Source: Actinoplanes sp. N902-109
Lineage (GTDB): Bacteria; Actinomycetota; Actinomycetes; Mycobacteriales; Micromonosporaceae
Assembly (NCBI RefSeq): GCF_000389965.1
Contig: NC_021191.1
Coordinates: 1,861,501-1,925,500, forward strand
Length of the DNA stretch: 64,000 nucleotides
Direction of reading: 5' to 3'
Shown here: positions 6,992-14,933 of the stretch, in pieces
How positions within the stretch are numbered: position 1 is the first letter of the stretch
Layout: the number at the start of each line of letters is the position of its first letter
Notes under the pieces: generated by a model
Seen by the model: the letters and a program-made list of their open reading frames with translations, nothing else
The model's database searches: none
Told to the model about the DNA's origin: nothing
Position numbers and translations under genes: made by a program

Positions 6992-8893
6992 ATGCGTCCA
7001 CCGCTGCTGCTGCGGCCGGTACTCGCCGCCGCCGATCGGATGCGGACCAGCCTGCGGCTGGGCACGCTGGTGCTGGTGCTGATGGTGCCGGGCGCGGTCG
7101 CGACCACCGGGTACGTCCGCGAGATGCACACCAAGATCAGTTTCAGCGCGAGCGAGCGGGACGGTCTGGAGGTGGTCCGCCCGGCGCTGACCGCCCTGGC
7201 CGGCACCGTCTCCGGCGGCGCACCGGACCTGGCCGCGGTGCGTGCCGCGGTGGCCCGGCACCCCGAGCTGCACCTGAACCCCGGCGACCTGACCTCCGCC
7301 ACGGGGCTGGCCGCGCTGGTCACCGATGCCGGCAACAACTCCAACCTGATCCTCGACCCGGATCTGGACTCCTTCTACGTGATGGACGCCCAGATCGTGC
7401 AGCTGCCGAAGGCCCTGGTCGCGGTTGCGGAGAATCCGACGTCCGTCGCGGACCGGGCGGTGCGGGCGGGCACGCTGTCCGCGGCGGCCGAGGCCCTCAC
7501 CTACGACATGACCACCGCGGTCGCCAACACCGCGGCGCCGGGTCTCGCGTCGCACCTCAGCCCGGTGCACCAGGCCGCCGCGGCGCTGACCGCCGACCCG
7601 GTCGACGTCAAGGCCCTCGGTGTCGCCATCGACCCGCTGGTCACCGGGCTCGACGGGCTGCTCGCCACCCGGTTGGCCGGCTTCCAGCGGGAGCGGATGG
7701 TGGTGCTGGTCGTGACGTTCGCCGCCTTCCTGCTCGCGGCCTGGTTCGCCGCCGCGGTGCTCTGGCGCACCCGGCACGACGTCGAGCTGACCGTCCGCGG
7801 TGTCACCGCCATCGCGGACAACGACCTCGCCGAGCGCCCGCTGCCCGCCGGCCGCGACGAGCTCGGTGACATCGGCCGCGCCCTCGGCACCGCGCGGTCC
7901 CGGATGCGGGCGCAGGAGGCCGACCTCGCCGAGGCGCAGCAGCAACGCGAGCACCAGCTGCGGGCCAGCTTCCAGCACCAGCGGCAGTCCGAGCGGGGGC
8001 TGCGCTCGCGCGCCCGCACCATCATCGACGAGTCGGCCGGGGCGATCGCGGCGGAACTGCGCCAGGTCACCGAGCAGGTCGCGGAGGTGCAGGCCGCCTC
8101 CGCCACCATCGACCACAGCATCTCCACCACCGACGCGGCGACCGCGACGACCGTCGAGTACGCCCGGCGCGCCGACGATGTCATCGCCTCGCTGGAGCAG
8201 AGCCTGCGCCGGGTGGCCGCAACCGCATCGCTGGTCAACGGCATCGCCGGGCAGACCCGGCTGCTGGCGCTCAACGCCACCATCGAGGCGGCCCGGGCCG
8301 GCGAGCTCGGCCGTGGTTTCACCGTGGTCGCCGACGAGGTCAAGGAGCTGGCCACCAGCACCGCCGACTCCACCGACCAGATCAGCGCGACCATCGCCGA
8401 GCTGACCCGCGACACCGCCCAGGTCTCCGAGACCATCGCCGCGATGGTGTCCGGCATCGGCAGCGTCGGGGCGGCTGCCTCGTCGCTGCGCGCGGTGGCC
8501 GCCGGGCAGAGCGAGCTGGTCGAGCGGCTGACCGCCCGGATGGGCGAAACCATCGAGCAGGTCGAACGGATGTCCGGGCTGACCGGTCAGCTGGAACGCC
8601 GGCACGAGGAGCGGGTGGCCGCCACCAGCTCGGTCGAGCTGTTCGTGCCCGGGGCGGTGCTGCCGGTGCCGGCCACGCTGCTCGACGTCAGCCCGAGCGG
8701 GCTACGGGTCACGCTGGACCCCGCCGCTCGGCTGCAGCCCGGCGATGTCGTGCAGGTCGAGGGGCCGTTCAGCGTGCGCGCCCGGGTCGAGCACCGCGAC
8801 GGTGACCAGACCGGTATGAGCCTGATCCTCGACGACCCGGCGACCGCGCAGCGCATCCAGGACTACGTCGAGGCCCTCACGCAGGGGGCGTGA
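6992..8893 (+). CDS. Methyl-accepting chemotaxis-like receptor with C-terminal PilZ domain
   Basis: 633 aa. TM1 lies near residues 20-42, then a helical extracytoplasmic sensor, TM2 near 236-258 and a HAMP-like linker (ADNDLAERPLPAGRDELG). The long coiled-coil signalling domain has its conserved tip GIAGQTRLLALNATIEAARAG and VVADEVKELA, where CheA/CheW would dock. From about residue 534 the C-terminus is a PilZ domain: RRHEERVAAT supplies the RxxxR switch and DVSPSGLRV the D/NxSxxG motif that bind cyclic di-GMP. This fusion would couple receptor output to c-di-GMP. No che genes are in the window. The stop overlaps the convergent phosphatase gene by 17 bp. Confidence 0.88.
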   Translation: MRPPLLLRPVLAAADRMRTSLRLGTLVLVLMVPGAVATTGYVREMHTKISFSASERDGLEVVRPALTALAGTVSGGAPDLAAVRAAVARHPELHLNPGDLTSATGLAALVTDAGNNSNLILDPDLDSFYVMDAQIVQLPKALVAVAENPTSVADRAVRAGTLSAAAEALTYDMTTAVANTAAPGLASHLSPVHQAAAALTADPVDVKALGVAIDPLVTGLDGLLATRLAGFQRERMVVLVVTFAAFLLAAWFAAAVLWRTRHDVELTVRGVTAIADNDLAERPLPAGRDELGDIGRALGTARSRMRAQEADLAEAQQQREHQLRASFQHQRQSERGLRSRARTIIDESAGAIAAELRQVTEQVAEVQAASATIDHSISTTDAATATTVEYARRADDVIASLEQSLRRVAATASLVNGIAGQTRLLALNATIEAARAGELGRGFTVVADEVKELATSTADSTDQISATIAELTRDTAQVSETIAAMVSGIGSVGAAASSLRAVAAGQSELVERLTARMGETIEQVERMSGLTGQLERRHEERVAATSSVELFVPGAVLPVPATLLDVSPSGLRVTLDPAARLQPGDVVQVEGPFSVRARVEHRDGDQTGMSLILDDPATAQRIQDYVEALTQGA

Positions 8894-9299
8894 AGGTGCG
8901 CACGTAACGCCGCTGCCACGGTGTCTCCACGGCGTGCCGGTCGTAGTGGGCGCGCACGTAGGCCACTGCCTCGTCCGGTGGGACGCCGTCGAGCACGGCG
9001 ATGCAGGCCAGCGCGGTGCCCGTACGCCCGCGTCCGCCGAAACAGGCGATCTCCACCCGCTCGCCGGCCGCGCGTTCCCAGGCCTCGCGCAGCACCCGCG
9101 CAGCCTGCTCGCGGTCCAGCGGCAACCAGAAGTCGGGCCAGCGCAGGGTCGCGCCGGGACCGGCCAGCAGCACGCTGAACTGCGCCGGTGGCCCCGGCGG
9201 CGCGGGGTTGCGCAGGCCGCGCCCGCGGATCAGCCGGCCGGACGGCAACGCGAGCACGCCCGGGCCGGCGGGATCCCACCCGTCAGCGGCCGTAGGCAT
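8877..9299 (-). CDS. Protein-tyrosine/dual-specificity phosphatase-like protein
   Basis: 140 aa from ATG 9299 (a GTG at 9338 is also open). The signature CFGGRGRTG is the Cys-x5-Arg phosphate-binding loop of cysteine-dependent phosphatases, followed by the helix TALACIAVLDG. A conserved WxLPLDREQA stretch precedes it. The residue before the catalytic Cys is Ala instead of the usual His, and the general-acid Asp is not evident, so activity may be tuned or atypical. The start overlaps the 3' end of the dehydrogenase gene (stop at 9283), suggesting coupling in one leftward operon. Confidence 0.72.
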   Translation of the reverse strand: MPTAADGWDPAGPGVLALPSGRLIRGRGLRNPAPPGPPAQFSVLLAGPGATLRWPDFWLPLDREQAARVLREAWERAAGERVEIACFGGRGRTGTALACIAVLDGVPPDEAVAYVRAHYDRHAVETPWQRRYVRTFTPPA

Positions 9300-10152
9300 G
9301 CACGACCGCGGCCATGTCGTCGCTGCCGTGGCCCGCACCGGACGCGGCGCTCAGCCGGTCGGCGATCGCCTCGATCAGCGTGGCGTCGGTGCCGGCGGCC
9401 CGGATCGCGTCGGCGATCAGCCCCACATCCTTGAGCGTGCCGTCCAGCGCGAACGACGGCGCGAAGTCACCCTCGATCATGGCCTTGCCCTTGAGCTGCA
9501 CGTACGGCGCGTCCACAGCCTGCCCGGACACCGCCTGCAGGAACTGGGCCGGGTCGAGGCCCAGGTCGCGGGCCAGCGCGATGGACTGCGCGACCCCGTT
9601 GACCGTGACAGCGACCCAGGCGTTGGCCACGAGCTTGAGCTTGCTGGCGTCGCCGGGCGTCTCGCTCACCCACTGGGTCCGCGCACCGATCGCGTCGAAC
9701 ACCGGGGTGACCGCCGCGTGCAGCTGTCCGGGTCCGGAGACCAGCACGACCAGCTTGCCGTTCTCGGCCGGTGCCTTGGTGCCCAGCACGGGCGCGTCGA
9801 GGAACGCCACACCCGCGGCCTTGGCCAGCCCGGCCAGCTGCTCGATGCCGTCGAGGCCCACGGTGCTGGACTGCACCCAGACCGCGCCCGGCCGGAACGA
9901 CGACAGGACCGGCTCGATGGTCTCGGCGACCGAGTGCGCGTCGTAGAGCATGGTGATCACCACGTCGGCACCGGCCACCGCCTCGGCCGGGGTCGCCGCG
10001 ACCGTGGCGCCGTCCGCGGCCAGTGGCTCGGCCTTGGTCGCCGAGCGGTTCCAGACGGTGACGGACAGACCCGCACGCAGCAGGCTGCGGGCCATGCCGG
10101 TGCCCATGATGCCGGTGCCCAGCACCGCAACGGAGGTAGTCATGACCTTCAT
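9283..10152 (-). CDS. NAD(P)-dependent beta-hydroxyacid dehydrogenase (GLYR1/HIBADH family)
   Basis: 289 aa. The Rossmann motif VLGTGIMGTGMARSLLRAG lies at the N-terminus, then the family motif DAPVLGTKAPAENGKL (substrate-binding DxPVxG), the catalytic-Lys region DASKLKLVANAW, and an all-helical C-terminal domain. It belongs to the 3-hydroxyisobutyrate/6-phosphogluconate-like dehydrogenases, which include succinic-semialdehyde reductases. ATG at 10152 or 10143 (AAGG before the latter) are both usable. It is divergent from argS, and the phosphatase gene overlaps its end. Confidence 0.88.
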   Translation of the reverse strand: MKVMTTSVAVLGTGIMGTGMARSLLRAGLSVTVWNRSATKAEPLAADGATVAATPAEAVAGADVVITMLYDAHSVAETIEPVLSSFRPGAVWVQSSTVGLDGIEQLAGLAKAAGVAFLDAPVLGTKAPAENGKLVVLVSGPGQLHAAVTPVFDAIGARTQWVSETPGDASKLKLVANAWVAVTVNGVAQSIALARDLGLDPAQFLQAVSGQAVDAPYVQLKGKAMIEGDFAPSFALDGTLKDVGLIADAIRAAGTDATLIEAIADRLSAASGAGHGSDDMAAVVHAYGR

Positions 10153-10275
10153 ACTGCCCCGCTCGGCAAGCCGATAACTCGGGTGCGGCCGGCACCACGC
10201 CCGCCTATGCTCCGGCCATGGTCAGCGAGCGACGTCCGGACAGCACCGTCCGGCTGCGCTGACTCATGTCCTGCA

Positions 10276-10325
10276 CCGGCGGGTTTCCGCCGGCTCGGGG
10301 ACCCGCATCTGCCCTGGGGGTCCCC
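10276..10325 (+). promoter_or_regulatory. Two tandem hairpins in the argS leader, the second covering the ribosome binding site
   Basis: Hairpin 1 is 10276-10293 (7-bp stem CCGGCGG, GTTT loop). Hairpin 2 pairs GGGGACCC at 10297-10304 with GGGTCCCC at 10318-10325 and buries the GGGGG ribosome-binding tract just before the ATG at 10327. This suggests translational or antitermination control. It does not match a T-box that I can recognise. Confidence 0.55.
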
Positions 10326-10326
10326 G

Positions 10327-11958
10327 ATGAATCTCGAAGCTCTGCTCGCCGCCCGGCTGCGGCCGGTGTGCGCACCCGCCGATCCCGCGGTACGCCGGTC
10401 ACCGCACGCCGACTACCAGTCCGCGGCGGCCCTCGTGCTGGCCCGCACGCTCGACCGGCCCGCCCGCGACGTCGCCGCCGACGTGGTGGCCCGGGCGGAC
10501 CTGGCCGGGCTGGCCACCGCCGAGGTGTCCGGGCCCGGGTTCGTGAACCTGACCGTGACCGGGGACGCGCTCGCCGCCGCGGTCGAGGAGATCGCCGCCG
10601 ACGACCGGCTCGGGGTACCCCCGGTGACCCGGAAGCAGACGGTGCTGGTCGACTACTCCGGGCCCAACGCGGCCAAGGAGCTGACGATCGGGCACCTGCG
10701 CTCCACCGTCATCGGCGACGCGGCGGTGCGGCTGCTGGAGTGGCTGGGCCACGACGTCGTGCGGGTCAACCACCTCGGCGACTGGGGCACCTCGTTCGGC
10801 ATGATCATCGAGCATCTGATCGGCTCCGGGGCGGCCCCGCGCGAGTTCGGTGCGGCCGAGCTCAGCACCGCCTACCGCGCCGCGCGGGTGGCGTTCGACG
10901 CCGACCCGGACTTCCGGGACCGGGCCCGGCGGCGGGTGGTGCTGCTGCAGACCGGGGACGCGCCGACCCGGGCCTGGTGGCGGCGGCTCGTCGCCGGCTC
11001 CCGGCGCGACTTCCTGGTGGCGTACCGCAGGCTCGGGGTGACCCTCACCGAGGGTGACTTCGCAGGGGAGAGCAGCTATCAGGACCAGCTGGCCGACGTC
11101 GTGGCCGAGCTGACTGCCAAAGGTCTGCTGACCAGCAGTGACGGCGCGCTGTGTGCGTTCCCGCCCGGCTTCACCGCCCGCGACGGCGGTCCGCTCCCGC
11201 TGATCGTCCGCAAGAGCGACGGCGGGTACGGGTACGCGACCACGGACCTGGCAGCCCTGCGGCACCGGGCCCTCGACCTGCGCGTGGACCGGCTGCTCTA
11301 CGTCGTCGGGGCACCACAGCGGACCCACTTCGCCATGGTGTTCGCGGTCGCCGAGGCAGCCGGCTGGCTCACCGGCGGCAGGCGCGCCGAGCATGTGGCG
11401 TTCGGCTCGATCCTGGGTCCCGACGGCCGGATGTTCCGGAGCCGCTCCGGCGAGGCGGTGACGCTGGCCGCGGTGCTCGACGAGGCCGACGCGCGCACCT
11501 CGGCACCCGAGGTGGGGGTGGGCGCGCTCAAGTACGCCGACCTGAGCAGCGACCGGCGCGGCGACTACGTGTTCGACTGGGACCGGATGCTCGCCCTGAC
11601 CGGCAACACCGGGCCCTACCTGCAGTACGCCCACGCCCGGATCCGCTCGCTGCTGGACCGGGCCGGCGGGTTCACCCCGGGCGTGACGATCACCGAGCCG
11701 GCCGAACGGGAGCTGGCGCTGGCCCTGCTCGCGTTCGAACCGGTGGTCACCGGGGTGGCCGAGTCGCTCGAGTTCCACCGGCTGGCCGGTTACCTGCATG
11801 ACCTGGCCGCCGCGTTCAGTGCCTTCTACGAGCGCTGTCCGGTGCTGCGGGCCGCTCCGGCCGTACGGGACACCAGGTTGACGCTCTGCCGGGCCACCGG
11901 GCGGACGTTGCGGCAGGGGCTGGACCTGCTCGGGATCGCCACCCCGGACCGGTTGTAG
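10327..11958 (+). CDS. argS: Arginyl-tRNA synthetase
   Basis: 543 aa class I synthetase that charges tRNA-Arg. It has the N-terminal Add1 domain (HADYQSAAALVLAR, GPGFVNLTV), the signature DYSGPNAAKELTIGHLRS (HIGH-type), WGTSFGMIIEHL, the catalytic ATTDLAALRHRA, and a degenerate KMSKS loop (MFRSRSGEAVTLA, as is common in ArgS). The C-terminal anticodon domain has NTGPYLQYAHARIRSLL. ATG at 10327 is chosen; the open frame extends upstream to 9001 only because it crosses antisense coding sequence. It lies next to an unrelated dehydrogenase, not the argS-lysA-hom-thr arrangement usual in actinobacteria, so it may be a second copy. The stop is 4 bp from the convergent RDD gene. Confidence 0.93.
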   Translation: MNLEALLAARLRPVCAPADPAVRRSPHADYQSAAALVLARTLDRPARDVAADVVARADLAGLATAEVSGPGFVNLTVTGDALAAAVEEIAADDRLGVPPVTRKQTVLVDYSGPNAAKELTIGHLRSTVIGDAAVRLLEWLGHDVVRVNHLGDWGTSFGMIIEHLIGSGAAPREFGAAELSTAYRAARVAFDADPDFRDRARRRVVLLQTGDAPTRAWWRRLVAGSRRDFLVAYRRLGVTLTEGDFAGESSYQDQLADVVAELTAKGLLTSSDGALCAFPPGFTARDGGPLPLIVRKSDGGYGYATTDLAALRHRALDLRVDRLLYVVGAPQRTHFAMVFAVAEAAGWLTGGRRAEHVAFGSILGPDGRMFRSRSGEAVTLAAVLDEADARTSAPEVGVGALKYADLSSDRRGDYVFDWDRMLALTGNTGPYLQYAHARIRSLLDRAGGFTPGVTITEPAERELALALLAFEPVVTGVAESLEFHRLAGYLHDLAAAFSAFYERCPVLRAAPAVRDTRLTLCRATGRTLRQGLDLLGIATPDRL

Positions 11959-11962
11959 CAGC

Positions 11963-12865
11963 TCAGGGCCGGGCTTCCTTGGCGATGCCGAGGATCGGCG
12001 GGTGGGTGACGGCGGGATCCCAGGCCGGTGTGCCGGGCGCCGGCCAGGACGACCGGCCGAAGCCGGGCCAGATGCGCTGGGTCAGGGCGCGCGTGGTGTG
12101 CACCCGCTCGCCCGCCCGGCGCCGCCGCTCGGCCAGCACCGCACTCAGGAACATCCATGCCGGTACGCCGGGCGGCACCGGCCGGGCGATCCGCTCGCTG
12201 ACCTCGGCGGCAAGCTCGTGGGCGAGCCGCGAGCTCATCGGTTCGCGGATGTCGCGGACGCGGGCCAGGTAGTGCCGCGCGGCCAGGGCCAGGTCGTCGT
12301 CCAGGTCGGTCAGCTCCAGCCCGGTCGCCCACTGCGCGAGCGGCGGCGGCATCGCCGGCACCCAGCCCCACGGCGCGGGGGTGCGCTCGTGCACGACGAA
12401 CGTGCCGGCGGCGAGATCACCGAGCCGGCGCCCGCGCGGCGAGGCGATCATCGTGGTCAGCGCGACCGCCCAGGTGAACGGCGGGAACAGCAGCCCGGGC
12501 CACTCCACCGCCACGCCCACCAGGCTGCGGGTGAGCGCGTGCCGCACCCGGATCGGGCCGCCGTCCTCGCGGACCACCCGCAGGCCCATGGCCCGCTTGC
12601 CCAGGCTGCGCCCGTTGGTCAGGGTCTCCATCAGGGTCGGGTACGCGACGAAGGCCACCACCGTCGAGAGCGTGAGGATCGTGTTGACCAGGGCGTCGTC
12701 CACCGCGCCGCGCACCGCGTACTCGGCGCCCGCGGAACCGGCGATGAACACCGCGAGCGCCAGCAGCACCTCGACCACCATGTCGAGCAGCAACGCCAGG
12801 CCCCGCGAACCGACCCGGGCATGCCGGATGTCGACCTCGACCGCCTCGCCGTTCACCAGTTCCAT
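11963..12865 (-). CDS. RDD family membrane protein
   Basis: 300 aa. The RDD domain spans about residues 1-155: VGSRGLALLLDMVVEVLL (first TM with its Arg and Asp), a second TM, NGRSLGKRAMGLRVV, and a last TM ending near RGRRLGDLAAGTFVV. The C-terminal 145 residues are cytosolic, helical and basic (LAERRRRAGERVH). RDD proteins are widespread with poorly known roles, some in ion transport. It is divergent from the SpoIIM-family gene with 17 bp between starts, an arrangement often seen beside DUF58/MoxR clusters in actinobacteria. Confidence 0.88.
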   Translation of the reverse strand: MELVNGEAVEVDIRHARVGSRGLALLLDMVVEVLLALAVFIAGSAGAEYAVRGAVDDALVNTILTLSTVVAFVAYPTLMETLTNGRSLGKRAMGLRVVREDGGPIRVRHALTRSLVGVAVEWPGLLFPPFTWAVALTTMIASPRGRRLGDLAAGTFVVHERTPAPWGWVPAMPPPLAQWATGLELTDLDDDLALAARHYLARVRDIREPMSSRLAHELAAEVSERIARPVPPGVPAWMFLSAVLAERRRRAGERVHTTRALTQRIWPGFGRSSWPAPGTPAWDPAVTHPPILGIAKEARP

Positions 12866-12882
12866 GGCCGGTAGTTAACTCC

Positions 12883-13902
12883 ATGACCGCCCACTACGCT
12901 GCACCGGTGGATCTGGACGCGTACGTCAGCGAGCGCCGCGGCGAGTGGAACCGCCTGGAGGCGCTGACCCGGCGCCGCAAGCTCGACGCGCACGAGGCCG
13001 ACGAGCTGGTGCTGCTCTACCAACGCGCGGCCACCCACCTGTCGGTGGTGCGCAGCCACTCGCCCGACCCGATCCTGCTGGCCTCGTTGTCGCAGCTCGT
13101 GCTGGCGGCGCGCTCGGCGGTCACCGGAGGCCGGCGGTTTTCGTGGCGGCCGGTGGCGCGCTTCTTCACCACCACACTGCCGCTGGAGCTGTACCGGGCA
13201 CGCCGCTGGTGGCTCACCGTGCTGGTGCTCAACGTCGTGGCGGGCGCGGTGCTGATCGGCTACTTCGCGGCCCACCCGGACATCATCGAGACGTTCTCGC
13301 CGGGCGCGATCAACGGCACCGGGTTCAGCGACGACTTCGTGGACTACTACAGCGAGTTCCAGGCGCAGAACTTCGCGGCCGAGGTCTGGACCCACAACGC
13401 CACGCTGGCCGGGCAGTGTCTCGCGTCGGGGGTGCTGCTCGTCCCCGCGCTCTACGTGCTCTGGGAGAACCTGCTCAACGTCGGCATCGTCGGCGGCACG
13501 ATGTACTACCTCGGGCAGGGCGACACGTTCCTGGCGTACATCCTGCCGCACGGTTTCCTCGAACTGACCGCGATCTTCGTGGCGGCGGGCGTGGGCCTGC
13601 GGATCGGCTGGGCCTGGGTGGCGCCGGGCCCGCACCGCACCCGCGGCCGCGCCCTGGCCGAACGTGCCCGGGCCGGCATGCTGGTCGCGCTCGGCCTGGT
13701 GGTGATGCTGTTGATCTCCGGCGTCATCGAGGCGTACGTGACCCCGTCGGGCTGGCCCGACCCGGTCCGCATCGGCATCGGGCTGGCGGTGTGGCTGGGT
13801 TTCCTCGGGTATGCGCTGGGCGTCGGCGGGGCGGCCCACCGGCGTGGCGAGGACACCGAGCTCGCTCCGGAGCACACCGTCAGCGACGTACCGATGGCGT
13901 AA
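12883..13902 (+). CDS. Stage II sporulation protein M (SpoIIM) family membrane protein
   Basis: 339 aa. A cytosolic helical N-terminus (WNRLEALTRRRKLDAHEADEL, residues 1-85) is followed by about six TM helices with the family stretch LLNVGIVGGTMYYLGQGDTFLAYILPHGFLELTAIFVAAGVGL. In Bacillus SpoIIM takes part in septal peptidoglycan remodelling. In actinobacteria this family travels with RDD, DUF58, MoxR and DUF4129 genes and its role is not established. Here the partners lie 4.4 kb downstream. Two operator-like palindromes start right after the stop codon. Confidence 0.87.
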   Translation: MTAHYAAPVDLDAYVSERRGEWNRLEALTRRRKLDAHEADELVLLYQRAATHLSVVRSHSPDPILLASLSQLVLAARSAVTGGRRFSWRPVARFFTTTLPLELYRARRWWLTVLVLNVVAGAVLIGYFAAHPDIIETFSPGAINGTGFSDDFVDYYSEFQAQNFAAEVWTHNATLAGQCLASGVLLVPALYVLWENLLNVGIVGGTMYYLGQGDTFLAYILPHGFLELTAIFVAAGVGLRIGWAWVAPGPHRTRGRALAERARAGMLVALGLVVMLLISGVIEAYVTPSGWPDPVRIGIGLAVWLGFLGYALGVGGAAHRRGEDTELAPEHTVSDVPMA

Positions 13903-13906
13903 CGAA

Positions 13907-13933
13907 CTGCGATTCGCTGTCTGCGATTCGCAG
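13907..13933. promoter_or_regulatory. Operator-like palindromes (copies 1 and 2 of CTGCGATTCGCAG)
   Basis: Two direct copies 14 bp apart: CTGCGATTCGCTG at 13907-13919 (one arm imperfect) and CTGCGATTCGCAG at 13921-13933 (perfect 6-bp arms around one base). Related copies lie at 14894-14906 and 16424-16436, each upstream of a gene in the HTH-DUF5753 block, so a shared regulator is likely. Confidence 0.6.
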
Positions 13934-13960
13934 ATCAAGCCGAGTGGTGTCACTAGACTA

Positions 13961-14032
13961 GAGGTGGCAAGGGCGCCGCACCCGAGGTGTGGCAAGGGCG
14001 CCCAACCAGAGGTGTGGCAAGGGTGACGGACG
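13961..14032 (+). repeat. Three imperfect ~24-bp direct repeats
   Basis: The core GAGGTGTGGCAAGGG occurs from 13961 (with a 2-bp deletion), 13984 and 14009, just upstream of the truncated DUF5753 gene. Each copy contains a Shine-Dalgarno-like GAGG, and the third lies about 30 bp from the GTG start. Confidence 0.7.
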
Positions 14033-14041
14033 GAGACGACG

Positions 14042-14602
14042 GTGCAGTGGATCAGCGACGCCTACGCTCAGCTGCGTGAGCGCGAGCGCAGGGCCGGCCA
14101 CCTGCGGCAGAACCACCCGCTGTTCCTGCCCGGGCTGCTGCAGACCCGCTCGTACGCCACCGCGATCGTCACCGCGCTGACCGGGCGGCCCGCCGATGAC
14201 GCTTCGGTCACCGAGCGGGTCGACGTACGGATGCAGCGGAGTGCCGCATTCCTGGAACGGCTGGCCGGCCCGCAACCGCCGGAATTGTCGGTGACCCTCG
14301 ACGAGGCTGTGCTGCGCCGCCCTGCCGGGACCGCCGACGTCTGGCGCGAACAGCGGGATCATCTGCTGCAGCTCACCGAGAAGTTCCCGTCGGTCCAGGT
14401 GACCGTGCTGCCGTTGAGCGGTGGTGCGCACGCCGGTCTGACCGGGCCTTTCGAAATCGTCGGCGACGACGGGGTTTTCCTGGAAACCGCCGAGGGGGAT
14501 CAGTTCCTGACCGATCCCCCGGTCGTCGCCCGATACCGTGCGACTTTCGCCGCCCTCATGGCCGGCGACCCGGATCGGCGGCTTTCTCTTTCACATATGT
14601 GA
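14042..14602 (+). CDS. DUF5753-domain protein lacking the HTH (truncated WhiJ-like regulator)
   Basis: 186 aa from GTG 14042. The whole protein corresponds to the ligand or dimer domain of the HTH-DUF5753 regulator encoded at 14934-15869: LFLPGLLQTRSYATAIV here parallels LFIPGLLQTPGYARALT there, and LDEAVLRRPAG parallels IDESTLRRPVG. No helix-turn-helix is found upstream, where repeats and palindromes lie instead. It is therefore either a decayed regulator or a stand-alone modulator able to form heterodimers with its neighbour. It converges on the DUF397 gene, with 47 bp of overlap. Confidence 0.8.
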   Translation: MQWISDAYAQLRERERRAGHLRQNHPLFLPGLLQTRSYATAIVTALTGRPADDASVTERVDVRMQRSAAFLERLAGPQPPELSVTLDEAVLRRPAGTADVWREQRDHLLQLTEKFPSVQVTVLPLSGGAHAGLTGPFEIVGDDGVFLETAEGDQFLTDPPVVARYRATFAALMAGDPDRRLSLSHM

Positions 14603-14750
14603 GGAAGTCCTGAAAGGCGCGCCGGTCGAACGTCAGAACCGGGCCGGACGGGTCCTTCGAATCGCGCATGAGCACCGCGTCGGTGTCGACCGCGATCTCC
14701 ACACAGGCCGTTTGGCCACTGCGCGAACTCTTACGCCACATCAGCGTCAT
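14556..14750 (-). CDS. DUF397 family small protein
   Basis: 64 aa. The pattern MWRKSSRSGQTACVEIA ... LMRDSKDPSGPVLTFDRRAFQDFL is the full DUF397 domain. These proteins are regularly paired with HTH-DUF5753 regulators in streptomycetes and relatives (the WhiJ-type pairs), where the small protein is thought to antagonise the regulator. ATG at 14750 has a strong GGAGGAG Shine-Dalgarno. It lies between two DUF5753 genes and is divergent from the one carrying the HTH. Confidence 0.88.
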   Translation of the reverse strand: MTLMWRKSSRSGQTACVEIAVDTDAVLMRDSKDPSGPVLTFDRRAFQDFLTYVKEKAADPGRRP

Positions 14751-14893
14751 TGCCGCTCCTCCGACCGCCGAGAATTCCAACTCACGGTACCTCCAAAGGA
14801 ACCGGCCGGTATCCGGCGGACGAGTCGGATTTCCTCAGTGGACACTGCTGACGGCGATAGTCCGCTAGTATTCCGCAGATGGAGTTCTGCCGT

Positions 14894-14906
14894 TTGCGAA
14901 TCGCAG
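14894..14906. promoter_or_regulatory. Operator-like palindrome (copy 3)
   Basis: TTGCGAATCGCAG matches the CTGCGAwTCGCAG element apart from its first base. It lies between the divergent DUF397 and HTH-DUF5753 starts, about 30 bp before the regulator's GTG, a position suited to autoregulation. Confidence 0.6.
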
Positions 14907-14933
14907 GCCCCGGTCCCGCGCCGAGGTGTGGTC

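Noticed and set aside
9001..10326. Long upstream in-frame extension of argS
   Set aside because: It is antisense to the dehydrogenase and phosphatase genes, low-complexity, and the ArgS family starts at 10327.
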